From Noviherbaspirillum cavernae (GTDB lineage: Bacteria > Pseudomonadota > Gammaproteobacteria > Burkholderiales > Burkholderiaceae_D), in contig NZ_QYUN01000002.1 in assembly GCF_003590875.1 (NCBI RefSeq), positions 124,001 to 188,000 on the forward strand: DNA of 64,000 nucleotides, written 5' to 3'. The translations under genes were made by a program, and so were the position numbers. Shown one piece after another: positions 51,060 to 59,356 of the stretch. The stretch's first letter is position 1; each line of letters opens with the position of its first letter. The notes under the pieces are model-generated. The model was not told where the DNA came from. It did not search any database and worked only from the letters and a program-made list of their open reading frames with translations.

Positions 51060-51539
51060 ATGAAAAATAAGGTTCAATTTCTCGCTTTGGTTTGCCTATT
51101 TGCATTCAATGTAATAGTCATTTTTGGCTGTGATTTCGAGTCGACTGGTGAAAATGCTGAACAAACTCGACGTTCATTTGTATTGCAGAACGCGTTGCTA
51201 AACGTGCAAAAGAATGGCGACATTTTGTTTCCCAAGAAAATAGCATGGCTTCCGACATATTCGAATTCGTGCAGATACGCCAATCCACGAATTGCCTTTG
51301 AAGACTGCTTACAGTTCTTAATCGAAGGAGAGAATATGGATTCGGCCAGAAGAAATGCCATCCATGTGGCCGAAACAATTCAAACAGTTATTTCCACGCA
51401 AGCCGATTTCCAACTCACAGGGATTTACGTAGTACTTATTCCCGTACTTCGACATGAAGGCTATTTAGGACACATCACGCCGGCTTCAATGAAACATTTC
51501 GAAACCGGCGATCCGCTAGTTATCAAAATGGGAGAATAA
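51060..51539 (+). CDS. AT-rich putative lipoprotein gene between REPs
   Basis: 159 aa. N-terminal hydrophobic segment FLALVCLFAFNVIVIFGCDF suggests a signal sequence and a lipobox-like IFGC (Cys24). The mature part is unrecognised, with SCRYANPRIAFEDCLQFLIEGENMDSARRNAIHVAETIQTVI. GC is only about 42%, far below the chromosome. GGAGAAAG precedes the ATG at 51060. The gene is enclosed by REP 3 and REP 4, and a truncated reading frame follows it, so it appears foreign. Confidence 0.65.
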   Translation: MKNKVQFLALVCLFAFNVIVIFGCDFESTGENAEQTRRSFVLQNALLNVQKNGDILFPKKIAWLPTYSNSCRYANPRIAFEDCLQFLIEGENMDSARRNAIHVAETIQTVISTQADFQLTGIYVVLIPVLRHEGYLGHITPASMKHFETGDPLVIKMGE

Positions 51540-51541
51540 AA

Positions 51542-51604
51542 ATGTATGCAACTGTCAATATTCGATATGGGAATATTTCAATCCCAGGAGTTAACAACTC
51601 GTAG
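51542..51604 (+). pseudogene. Truncated small reading frame before REP 4
   Basis: MYATVNIRYGNISIPG plus four residues, then TAG. GGGAGA lies 8 bases upstream and the frame begins 2 bases after the preceding stop, so it looks like the 5' end of a second gene of an AT-rich operon. It is cut where CGTAGCTCGTAGCTCAGG and REP 4 begin. Confidence 0.4.
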
Positions 51605-51612
51605 CTCGTAGC

Positions 51613-51642
51613 TCAGGACGGAAAAGCGCAGCGCCTTCCGCC
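51613..51642 (+). repeat. REP sequence 4
   Basis: TCAGGACGGAAAAGCGCAGC then GCCTTCCGCC. The core GGAAAAGCGCAGCGCCTTCCGCC matches REP 1; the first bases have diverged. Lies between the AT-rich gene and the radical SAM gene, in a gap of ~300 bases with nothing else recognisable. Confidence 0.75.
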
Positions 51643-51838
51643 GCATGCCATGCTTTGACGGACTACCTCATGCGACGGGTTCCTTCATCTTCTGGAGTAG
51701 TTCCGCATCATCGGCCTGAGCGTCGAGAATCGGGTACATAGGAAGGCAGATTGGGCGCATCCGCATTCCGTGGCGGATAGTTCGGCTTGCTTTCGGCACG
51801 TACAATGACGCTCGTACCATTTCCTTCCGCGCAGTTCC

Positions 51839-53356
51839 ATGACCATCCTCCTCTCCACCCTCAACGCTCGCTACACCCACGCCTCGCTCGGCCTGCGCTA
51901 TCTGCTTGCCAACATGGGCGACCTGCAGGACGAAACGCGCCTGCATGAATTCGTGATCGGGGCGAAAACTGCCGACGTGGTGGAGAAGTTGCTCGCGCAC
52001 CAGCCGCGCATCGTCGGCTTCGGCGTCTACATCTGGAACGTGGAGGAAACCACCAGGGTGGTGGCGATGCTGAAGCGCGTCGCACCGGAGGTCGTGATCG
52101 TGCTGGGCGGGCCGGAGGTGTCGTATGAACCGCAGGAGCAGCGCGTCGTGCAGCTCGCCGATTACCTCGTGACCGGCTGGGGCGATGTCACGTTTCCGCA
52201 GTTGTGCCGGCAGATCCTGCGCGGGCCGAAGCCCTTGATGAAGATTCATGCCGGCGTGCAGCCGCCGCTGTCCGATATCGCGTTGCCGTACCGGTTCTAC
52301 ACCGACGAGGACATCGCGCATCGCACGCTGTATGTCGAGGCCTCGCGCGGATGTCCGTTCAAGTGCGAGTTCTGCCTGTCCTCGCTCGACAAGACGGCGT
52401 GGCCCTTCGATCTGGATGCGTTTCTCGGCGAGCTGGAGTCTTTGCATGCGCGCGGTGCGCGGCTGTTCAAGTTCGTCGATCGCACCTTCAACCTGAATAT
52501 CAAGTCGAGTCTGAGGATCATGCAGTTCTTCCTCGACAAGCTGGAAGACGCGCCGGACGATCCGGTGTTCGCGCATTTCGAGGTGGTGCCGGATCACTTG
52601 CCCGATGCATTGAAGGAGGCGATTGCACAATTCCCGCCGGGGACGCTGCAATTCGAGATCGGCATCCAGAGCTTCAATCCCGAGGTGCAGGCGCTGGTCA
52701 GCCGCAGGCAGAACAACGAGAAGGCGACCGACAATATCCGCTGGCTGTGCGCACACTCGAACGCGCATCTGCACGTCGATCTGATCGCAGGGCTGCCGGG
52801 CGAGGATATCGAGAGCTTCGCGCGCGGCTTCGACAAGCTGGTGACCTTGCAGCCGCATGAAATCCAGTTCGGCATTCTGAAGCGACTGCGCGGCACGCCG
52901 ATCATTCGCCATACCGATGCGTACCGGATGGCGTTCGATCCCTATCCGCCGTATTCGATACTCGCCACCGACCGCATCGACTTCGCGACGATGCAGCGGC
53001 TGGTGCGCTTTGCGCGTTACTGGGACCTGGTCGCGAATTCGGGGCGATTCGCGCACACCTTGCCGCTGATTCTGGGCGATGCGCCGTTTGCCAATTTCAT
53101 GGCGTTGTCGGACTGGCTGTATGCGCATACCGATGCGACGCATCGCATTGCGCTGGAGAAGCTGGCGGCGCTGGTCGCACGCTGGTTGCGCGAGAGAGGA
53201 AATGACGAGGCGGTGATTGCCGCGTCGCTGGCAAGCGACTATGCGGGACAGGCGAGCATGTCGTCGTCGAAGACGGCGGCGCGTGCCGGCGACAAGGCGG
53301 CGCTCACATCGCCAGCGGCCTTGCCGCAGCGGCAGGCGCGGCACCTGGCGGCCTGA
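51839..53356 (+). CDS. B12-binding radical SAM protein (DUF4080 type)
   Basis: 505 aa. N-terminal cobalamin-binding-like domain (residues ~1-135, with VVIVLGGPEVSYEP). The radical SAM [4Fe-4S] motif CPFKCEFC (C-x3-C-x2-C, at ~178-185) is intact, and GIQSFNPEV and DLIAGLPGED follow as usual. The C-terminal DUF4080 segment includes RIDFATMQRLVRFARYWDL. Catalyses an unknown radical reaction, perhaps methylation or sulfur insertion. The last ~45 residues are low complexity. Confidence 0.88.
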   Translation: MTILLSTLNARYTHASLGLRYLLANMGDLQDETRLHEFVIGAKTADVVEKLLAHQPRIVGFGVYIWNVEETTRVVAMLKRVAPEVVIVLGGPEVSYEPQEQRVVQLADYLVTGWGDVTFPQLCRQILRGPKPLMKIHAGVQPPLSDIALPYRFYTDEDIAHRTLYVEASRGCPFKCEFCLSSLDKTAWPFDLDAFLGELESLHARGARLFKFVDRTFNLNIKSSLRIMQFFLDKLEDAPDDPVFAHFEVVPDHLPDALKEAIAQFPPGTLQFEIGIQSFNPEVQALVSRRQNNEKATDNIRWLCAHSNAHLHVDLIAGLPGEDIESFARGFDKLVTLQPHEIQFGILKRLRGTPIIRHTDAYRMAFDPYPPYSILATDRIDFATMQRLVRFARYWDLVANSGRFAHTLPLILGDAPFANFMALSDWLYAHTDATHRIALEKLAALVARWLRERGNDEAVIAASLASDYAGQASMSSSKTAARAGDKAALTSPAALPQRQARHLAA

Positions 53357-53411
53357 GTTTGGCCTGGGTTTTCCGGGCACAATGAATGAATAACCTCAAA
53401 GGAGTTTCCAA

Positions 53412-54110
53412 ATGCAAAAAGTTGCCTTGATCACCGCCGCCTCGCGCGGCATGGGTGCCGCGTGCGCGGCCGAACTGGCTGCTCGCGGGTATCAGCTCGT
53501 GCTGATGTCGCGCTCGGAAGAGGTTCATTCCACTGCGAAAGCATTGGGCGGCATTGCGCTGCAGGGATCAAGCGACAACGCAGCGGACTTGCAGAAGCTG
53601 GTGTCGCTGGCGATGGAGAAGCACGGCCGCATCGATGCGGTCGTCAACAACACCGGCCATCCGAAGAAGGGGCCGCTGCTGGAATTGAGCGATGCCGACT
53701 GGCATGCCGGCCTTGACCTGCTGCTGCTGAACGTGGTGCGCATGACGCGCCTGGTGACGCCGATCATGCAGGCGCAGGGCGGCGGCGCGATCGTCAACAT
53801 CTCGACCTTCGCTGCCTTCGAGCCGTCGGCGCGCTTTCCGATCTCGGCGAGCTTGCGTGCGGCGCTGGCCGGCTTCACGAAAATCTATGCGGACGAGGTC
53901 GCGAAGTCGAACATCCGCATCAACAACGTGCTGCCGGGGTATGTGGATTCGATCGTGCAGGATGCGGCTACGCTGGCGCAGATCCCGATGGGACGGCAGG
54001 GGACAAAGGAGGAGATTGCGAAAACCGTCGCCTTCCTGTTGTCCGACGATGCGGGCTATATCACCGGGCAGAATCTGCGCGTGGATGGCGGGATCACGCG
54101 ATCGGTTTGA
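53412..54110 (+). CDS. SDR-family oxidoreductase with atypical catalytic region
   Basis: 232 aa, Rossmann fold. Cofactor motif TAASRGMGAACA (usual TGxxxGxG) and NNTGHPKKGP (usual NNAG) are close to normal. The catalytic YxxxK is absent: where YSASKAAL is expected, this protein reads FPISASLRAALAGFTK. The C-terminus DDAGYITGQNLRVDGGI is standard. Either activity is altered or another residue serves. AAAGGAG lies 10 bases before the ATG. It follows the radical SAM gene by 55 bases. Confidence 0.82.
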   Translation: MQKVALITAASRGMGAACAAELAARGYQLVLMSRSEEVHSTAKALGGIALQGSSDNAADLQKLVSLAMEKHGRIDAVVNNTGHPKKGPLLELSDADWHAGLDLLLLNVVRMTRLVTPIMQAQGGGAIVNISTFAAFEPSARFPISASLRAALAGFTKIYADEVAKSNIRINNVLPGYVDSIVQDAATLAQIPMGRQGTKEEIAKTVAFLLSDDAGYITGQNLRVDGGITRSV

Positions 54111-54227
54111 TCCGGCGATCACCCTCCCGCTATTTCAGCGCCGGGGCAGGGTGGAGCTGCAGTGCAGCCGATGCGATTGCGCCAAGGTGGCTTCGGCGCA
54201 ACTGCATCGTAGTCACATTGTTCTGAA

Positions 54228-54611
54228 TCACGCGCGTCCGCCGCTCAATGCGTCACCACTTCCGGATGTGGTGATCCTGCCTGCCTTTTCAATGACGTGA
54301 GCCCTGACTGCCAGGAACAAGGGAAACGCAAACGCCAGCGCAACAAATATCGTCAGGATCACATACACGAACGGCCACCGGATTCCCAGCCGCTTTGCCT
54401 CGGAAAACATCCAGACGAAAAATGCGAAGGCCACGACGGTGATGTCGACAGCCACAGAGCTGGAGACATGGTTGGCAAATGCATGCGCGACAAATTCCGG
54501 AAGCAGCAAGCTGCCGCCCGCCATGACATGCCGGATATTGAAATACCAGGTCAATACCAATCCTGCGACGGCGAATGTCAGATAGAGCCAGGTCGTTTTT
54601 GAAAATTTCAT
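54228..54611 (-). CDS. DUF2834-family membrane protein
   Basis: 127 aa with three hydrophobic segments (TWLYLTFAVAGLVLTWYF, VDITVVAFAFFVWMFSEA, WPFVYVILTIFVALAFAFPLFL). The arrangement and RHVMAGGSLLLPEFVAHAFANHVSSSVAVD fit DUF2834. Function unknown. The start at 54611 is preceded by GAGGAAA. Single gene, convergent with the SDR gene; the 54111-54227 gap shows nothing else. Confidence 0.75.
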   Translation of the reverse strand: MKFSKTTWLYLTFAVAGLVLTWYFNIRHVMAGGSLLLPEFVAHAFANHVSSSVAVDITVVAFAFFVWMFSEAKRLGIRWPFVYVILTIFVALAFAFPLFLAVRAHVIEKAGRITTSGSGDALSGGRA

Positions 54612-54746
54612 GGATTTCCTCATTGGATCAAGAGGAGTCATTTTCAAAAACAAATGAAAAAATGGCAATCAAAATGGCCATTCATGAGCCGCCGCAGCCA
54701 GCGCGAATGGGGAACTGCTGGCGTTATTTGATCAGTTCGGCGGAGT

Positions 54747-54968
54747 TCACGCGTGCTGCTGCCGCCACGCTTCCACCAGTTGCTGCGATGCCTGATCGAG
54801 CGTGTCGAGCGGTACGACCTTGGCACCGTTGAATATCATCATTGCATACAGGGTCGCCAATGCATTCACTTCCGGCGACAGCGCGCGCTCCTCGCCGGTC
54901 GAGGGACGCAGTGCGCGCCAGTAGTTGATGGCTTGTTCCAGCTCGGCGAGTGTCATGTCCATGAACAT
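54747..54968 (-). CDS. DUF3717-family protein
   Basis: 73 aa (or 71 if the second ATG at 54962 is used). LAELEQAINYWRALRPSTGEERALSPEVNALATLYAMMIF and LDTLDQASQQLVEAWRQQ match DUF3717, which I know mainly from Burkholderiales. Function unknown. Copy C of the 161-bp element ends only 4 bases upstream of the ATG at 54968, so the gene's native promoter and possibly its ribosome site have been displaced. Confidence 0.85.
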   Translation of the reverse strand: MFMDMTLAELEQAINYWRALRPSTGEERALSPEVNALATLYAMMIFNGAKVVPLDTLDQASQQLVEAWRQQHA

Positions 54969-54972
54969 ATTC

Positions 54973-55133
54973 TAGTGTCCTGAGTTAGAAATTCGCCACA
55001 TAAAAGATGACGAGAATCACACCGATACGGCGTCAAAAATGCTCGCAAGGCCTCGGCCTTGCTGTGCTTTTTTCCTTGTCTCGTCGCGATTTCATCACTT
55101 TTATTTGCAACGAATTTCCAACTCCGGACACCA
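54973..55133 (-). mobile_element. 161-bp inverted-repeat element, copy C (opposite orientation)
   Basis: Same 161 bases as copies A and B but inverted. The plus-strand left end is TAGTGTCCTGAGTT and the right end AACTCCGGACACCA. It retains the central GCAAGGCC/GGCCTTGC hairpin with flanking T-runs. It lies between the DUF3717 start and the gntR stop (55169). Confidence 0.8.
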
Positions 55134-55168
55134 GGTGGACACGCGGTCGCCCCAGGAAGTTCACGCGC

Positions 55169-55921
55169 TCACGACCGCGAGCGCACCGCATCAGCCACCA
55201 GCTTGATGCCCGGCATGATCTTCGCCGCCAGTTCCGGCTTATCGAGCGCGTAGTCGAGGTTCATGCGGGCGATCTCGACATGTTCCTCGCCCAGCGCCTG
55301 CGCGCGCGAGCCTTGGCTGCGCTCGATCGCCTGCAGCAGGGCGTGGTGCGTGCGGTGCGCCTGCTTCATCCACTGGTGGCCTTCTTCCATCGACGACTGC
55401 ATGGGCAGCATGGCGCTGGCGGCGGCGAAAGGCTGGCCGTTCAGCATGTCCATCACGCGCTTGATCATCACGTTGCCGCAGCCATCGACGATGAGCTGGT
55501 GGAAGCGGTCGTTCATCTCGACATACGCGGCGTAGTCGTCGAGGTCCATGTTGTCCTTGTTGACGACCTTGTCGCCATCCTCCAGAACGTCATGCAATTC
55601 GCGCAGCAACTGGCGCGGCGCACCGTTTTCGGCCAGCAGGCGCGCGGCAAAACCTTCGAGCAGGCCGCGCACGCGGATCGCGTCGGCCACTTCTTGCGAG
55701 GTGAAGCGCCGCATCTGGTAGCCGCCGCTGGGCGATTGCTCGATCAATCCTTCGTGCTCGAGGCTGGCGAGCGCGAGGCGCACCGGCGTGCGCGAGGCTT
55801 GCAGGCGCTCCGAGACAGGGATTTCCGCCAGGCGCTCGCCCGGCGCGAATTCGCCCTTGAGGATCATGTCGCGCAACTGCACGAGGACGCGGGATTGTTG
55901 GGATTCCATGGCTGTGGACAT
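55169..55921 (-). CDS. GntR-family regulator with FCD effector domain
   Basis: 250 aa. Winged helix-turn-helix at residues ~8-75 (LRDMILKGEFAPGERLAEIPVSERLQASRTPVRLALASLEHEGLIEQSPSGGYQMR), followed by an all-helical FCD ligand domain (~95-230) with FHQLIVDGCGN and MKQAHRTHHALLQAI (metal-site His residues). Divergent from the Rieske oxygenase operon and therefore its probable repressor. Identical palindromes at 56000 and 56204 are the likely binding sites. The ligand may be a pathway metabolite. Confidence 0.88.
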   Translation of the reverse strand: MSTAMESQQSRVLVQLRDMILKGEFAPGERLAEIPVSERLQASRTPVRLALASLEHEGLIEQSPSGGYQMRRFTSQEVADAIRVRGLLEGFAARLLAENGAPRQLLRELHDVLEDGDKVVNKDNMDLDDYAAYVEMNDRFHQLIVDGCGNVMIKRVMDMLNGQPFAAASAMLPMQSSMEEGHQWMKQAHRTHHALLQAIERSQGSRAQALGEEHVEIARMNLDYALDKPELAAKIMPGIKLVADAVRSRS

Positions 55922-55999
55922 GTTTGGTATCGGTTGAGAAGTGTTGAAACAAGTTTAACGCATTCGATTGAATGCAGAAAAATCGGGGGCGGGAAGCAT

Positions 56000-56011
56000 A
56001 TTGCATGCAAT
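56000..56011. promoter_or_regulatory. Predicted GntR operator 1
   Basis: ATTGCATGCAAT, a perfect 12-bp palindrome, 79 bases upstream of the gntR start. An identical copy is at 56204-56215. Confidence 0.65.
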
Positions 56012-56203
56012 TGCGTCGTGAATGAAGTATGCACTGCCTTGGCGCGATTTGCACCACAAACGTTCATGGACTTGAGCTTTGTCGAGGAAGTCATTATAAG
56101 TAGCTGATTTAAATGATTTTTTACTGATATTTATCGTGTAATCCAAAAAGCGCCGCCACAAAAATTCCTGATTTGTCTTGCGCGCCTCAAAAAAATGCAT
56201 ACA

Positions 56204-56215
56204 ATTGCATGCAAT
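56204..56215. promoter_or_regulatory. Predicted GntR operator 2
   Basis: Exact second copy of ATTGCATGCAAT, 31 bases before the oxygenase start codon. It lies near the expected transcription start, well placed for repression. The 324-bp gap otherwise holds AT-rich promoter-like DNA. Confidence 0.65.
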
Positions 56216-56245
56216 AAGCCGACAACTGACAAATGGAGTAGATAC

Positions 56246-57586
56246 ATGATTAGCGCTGAACAGAACGACCTCATGACGCGGGTGGGCCCGCAAGCTCCGG
56301 CCGGCAAGCTGCTGCGCCGCTACTGGCAGCCGGTCGCGCTGACGGATGAGCTGGAAGGCAAGCGTCCGGTCCGGGCGGTCAAGCTGATGGGGCAGGATTT
56401 CGTGCTGTTCCGCGACGAGCATGGCAAGCTGGGCATGCTGGACCGCGATTGTCCGCACCGCGGCGCCGACCTCGCGTTCGGCCGTATTGAAGGCGGCGGT
56501 CTGCGCTGCCCGTTCCACGGCTGGCTGTTCGACGTCAAGGGCACCTGTCTGGAAACACCGGCCGAGCCGGAAGGCAGCAAGCTGTGCACGCGCATCAAGC
56601 AAAGCGCCTATCCGGTGATCGAGAAGAGCGGCATCATCTTCGCCTACATCGGCGAAGGCGAGCCGCCGGCCTTCCCCGACTTCGACTGTTTCGTCGCGCC
56701 CGGCACGCATACCTTCGCCTTCAAGGGCCTGTTCGAGTGCAACTGGCTGCAGGCGCTGGAAGTCGGCATCGATCCGGCCCACGCTTCCTATCTGCACCGC
56801 TTCTTCGAGGATGAGGACACGTCCGAAAGCTACGGCAAGCAGTTCCGCGGCGCATCCGCCGACTCCGACATGCCGATCACGAAAGTGCTGCGCGAGTACG
56901 ACCGTCCCGAGATCAGCATCGAGCACACCGATTATGGAATGCGCCTGATGGCGCTGCGCAAGCTGCCGCAGGACCAGCAGCACGTGCGCATCACCAACGT
57001 CGTGTTCCCGCAAGCCTTCGTGATCCCGATGAGCTCGGAAATGACCATCTCGCAGTGGCACGTGCCGGTCGATGATCACAATTGCTACTGGTACGCGATC
57101 TTCACCAGCTTCACCGGCCCGGTGAACAAGCAGCAGATGCGCGACCAGCGTCTGGAACTGTATGAATTGCCCGACTACACCTCGCGCAAGAACAAGCGCA
57201 ACAACTATGGCTACAACGTCGACGAGCAGCTCACCGAGACCTACACCGGCATGGGCAACGACATCAACGTGCACGACCAGTGGGCGATCGAATCGCAAGG
57301 GTCGATCCAGAACCGCACGCGCGAACACCTGGGCGTGACCGACAAGGGCATCGTCGCCTTCCGCCGCATGCTGGTGAAGGCGATCGAAAGCACGCAAGAA
57401 GGCGGCGACGCACCGATGCTGATCAATGCGGAACAAGCGAGTGCGTTCAGCGGCCCGCCATCCATCGATGGTATCGACAAGACTGCCGGCGAGCCGAATG
57501 CCTACTGGCAGAGTGCCGATCTGGATCGTCGTCAGAAGTCCGATTGGGCATCTGCGCGTCTTGACTCTTCCAAGTCCGGAAAATAA
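56246..57586 (+). CDS. Rieske non-heme iron oxygenase, alpha subunit
   Basis: 446 aa. Rieske [2Fe-2S] ligands C69-x-H71 (DRDCPHRGAD) and C88-x2-H91 (LRCPFHGW). The mononuclear iron site is D-x2-H-x4-H in GIDPAHASYLHR. Most similar by layout to phthalate-4,5-dioxygenase/aromatic-ring hydroxylases that work without a beta subunit, receiving electrons from the ferredoxin and reductase encoded two and three genes downstream. GGAG precedes the ATG at 56246. First gene of a tight operon; the GS-like gene follows 2 bases later. Substrate unknown. Confidence 0.9.
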   Translation: MISAEQNDLMTRVGPQAPAGKLLRRYWQPVALTDELEGKRPVRAVKLMGQDFVLFRDEHGKLGMLDRDCPHRGADLAFGRIEGGGLRCPFHGWLFDVKGTCLETPAEPEGSKLCTRIKQSAYPVIEKSGIIFAYIGEGEPPAFPDFDCFVAPGTHTFAFKGLFECNWLQALEVGIDPAHASYLHRFFEDEDTSESYGKQFRGASADSDMPITKVLREYDRPEISIEHTDYGMRLMALRKLPQDQQHVRITNVVFPQAFVIPMSSEMTISQWHVPVDDHNCYWYAIFTSFTGPVNKQQMRDQRLELYELPDYTSRKNKRNNYGYNVDEQLTETYTGMGNDINVHDQWAIESQGSIQNRTREHLGVTDKGIVAFRRMLVKAIESTQEGGDAPMLINAEQASAFSGPPSIDGIDKTAGEPNAYWQSADLDRRQKSDWASARLDSSKSGK

Positions 57587-57588
57587 TC

Positions 57589-59022
57589 ATGGCGAGCTTC
57601 GTCGATAGATTCGATCTCTGGACGGTCGAGCAGCGCGAGCAGGCGCGCGAGCTGGTGCGCCGCATCGAGGCGGGCGAGGTCGAGACAGTGCGCTTCGCCT
57701 TCCCCGACCAGCACGGCATCCTGCGCGGCAAGACGCTGGTCGCGAGCGAGGCGAAGTCCGCGCTGTGGGAGGGCGTCAACATGACCTCCACGCTGCTGGT
57801 GAAGGACACCTCGCACAAGACCGTGTTTCCGATATTCAACACCGGCTTCCAGCTGGAGGGCATGCAGGGCGGCGCGGATTTCACCATCGTCGCCGATCCG
57901 GGCAGCTTCCGGATCCTGCCGTGGGCCAACAAGACCGGCTGGGTGCTGTGCGATGCCTACATGGCCGACGGCAAGCCATCGCCGCTGGCGACGCGGCAGA
58001 TTCTGCAGCGCGCCGTGAAGCAGCTCGATGAATACGGCCTCGACTTCGTGGCGGGACTCGAAGTGGAGTTCCACGTCTTCAAGCTCGACGATCCGCGCAT
58101 GGCGCTGGGCGATTCCGGCCAGCCGGGCGAGCCGCCGCGCGTGTCGCTGCTGTCGCACGGTCATCAGTACCTGACCGAATTGCGCTACGACCGCGCCGAT
58201 CACTTGATGGAATTGCTGCGCACGCAATTGCAGGCGCTCGGCCTGCCGCTGCGCTCGCTGGAAATCGAATTCGGCCCGAGCCAGTTCGAGCTGACCTTCG
58301 GCCCGACCGTGGGCGTGCTGCCGGCCGATCTGATGGTGCTCTTGCGCAGCGCGGTCAAGCAGATCTGCCAGCGCAACGGCTATCACGCCACCTTCATGTG
58401 CCGTCCGCGCATTCCGAACGTGATGTCCTCCGGCTGGCACCTGCATCAATCGATGCGCCGCAAGAGCGATGGCGTGAATGCCTTCATGCCCGATGAGGAA
58501 GGGCAGGTCCTGAGTCCGCTCGGCATGCATTACCTCGCCGGCCTGAAGGCGCACGCATGCGGTGCGGCGGTACTCGCCAGTCCGACCATCAATGGCTATC
58601 GCCGCTATCGTCCGTTCTCGCTTGCGCCGGACCGTGCGATCTGGGCGCGCGACAATCGCGCCGCCATGCTGCGCGTGCTGGGCGGGCCGGGGCAATCGGC
58701 ATCGCGCATCGAAAACCGCGTCGGCGAACCGACTGCCAATCCGTATCTCTATCTGGCGTCGCAACTGTTCGCGGGACTGGACGGCATGAAGAACAAGCTC
58801 GATCCGGGGCCGTCGGCGGACGCGCCCTACGAGACGCCGGCCGAGCAGTTGCCGCGCAGCCTCGGCGATGCCCTGCAAGCTCTGCGCGCCGATGCCTGCC
58901 TCACCGCGCAGCTCGGCAAGCCGTTCGTCGATTACCTTTGCCACATCAAGGAAGCGGAGATTGCGCGCTTCAATCTCGAGGTGAGCGAATGGGAGCAGCG
59001 CGAATACTTCGATATGTTTTAA
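57589..59022 (+). CDS. Glutamine synthetase-family enzyme (gamma-glutamylation type)
   Basis: 477 aa. GS catalytic domain marks: GLEVEFHVF, LEIEFGPSQFELTFGP, SSGWHLHQSM, INGYRRYRPFSLAPDRAIWARDNRAA and RVGEPTANPYLYLASQL. It departs from true GlnA and resembles GS-like enzymes such as IpuC and TdnQ/AtdA1 that join glutamate to an amine before catabolism. It starts 2 bases after the oxygenase stop, so it is translationally linked. In the aniline pathway a GS-like enzyme also partners a Rieske oxygenase. The actual amine is not identifiable. Confidence 0.87.
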   Translation: MASFVDRFDLWTVEQREQARELVRRIEAGEVETVRFAFPDQHGILRGKTLVASEAKSALWEGVNMTSTLLVKDTSHKTVFPIFNTGFQLEGMQGGADFTIVADPGSFRILPWANKTGWVLCDAYMADGKPSPLATRQILQRAVKQLDEYGLDFVAGLEVEFHVFKLDDPRMALGDSGQPGEPPRVSLLSHGHQYLTELRYDRADHLMELLRTQLQALGLPLRSLEIEFGPSQFELTFGPTVGVLPADLMVLLRSAVKQICQRNGYHATFMCRPRIPNVMSSGWHLHQSMRRKSDGVNAFMPDEEGQVLSPLGMHYLAGLKAHACGAAVLASPTINGYRRYRPFSLAPDRAIWARDNRAAMLRVLGGPGQSASRIENRVGEPTANPYLYLASQLFAGLDGMKNKLDPGPSADAPYETPAEQLPRSLGDALQALRADACLTAQLGKPFVDYLCHIKEAEIARFNLEVSEWEQREYFDMF

Positions 59023-59032
59023 GGATTGAGAA

Positions 59033-59356
59033 ATGCCTGTGATTACCTTCATCCAGAAGGATGGAAGCAGCCGCGCCGTTGAAGCAAAGAACGGCGCCAG
59101 CGTGATGGAAACCGCGATCCACGCCAATGTGCGCGGGATCGATGCCGAGTGTGGCGGCAGCTGTTCGTGCGCGACCTGTCACGTCTATGTGGACGACGCC
59201 TTCCTGCACTTGCTGCCGGAAGCGGACGAGATGGAAAACGAACTGCTCGACGGCGTCGCATCGGAGCGCCGGCCCGGCAGCCGCCTGAGCTGCCAGCTCA
59301 CCGTGTCGGCCCAGCTCGATGGCCTGACGCTGCGCATTCCGGAAATGCAAGCTTGA
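59033..59356 (+). CDS. [2Fe-2S] ferredoxin (putidaredoxin type)
   Basis: 107 aa. Cys ligands C40, C46, C49 (pattern C-x5-C-x2-C in ECGGSCSCATC) and C87 (LSCQL). An additional Cys44 is present. Supplies electrons to the Rieske oxygenase. The stop overlaps the start of the reductase by one base (TGATG), confirming an operon. Confidence 0.92.
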   Translation: MPVITFIQKDGSSRAVEAKNGASVMETAIHANVRGIDAECGGSCSCATCHVYVDDAFLHLLPEADEMENELLDGVASERRPGSRLSCQLTVSAQLDGLTLRIPEMQA

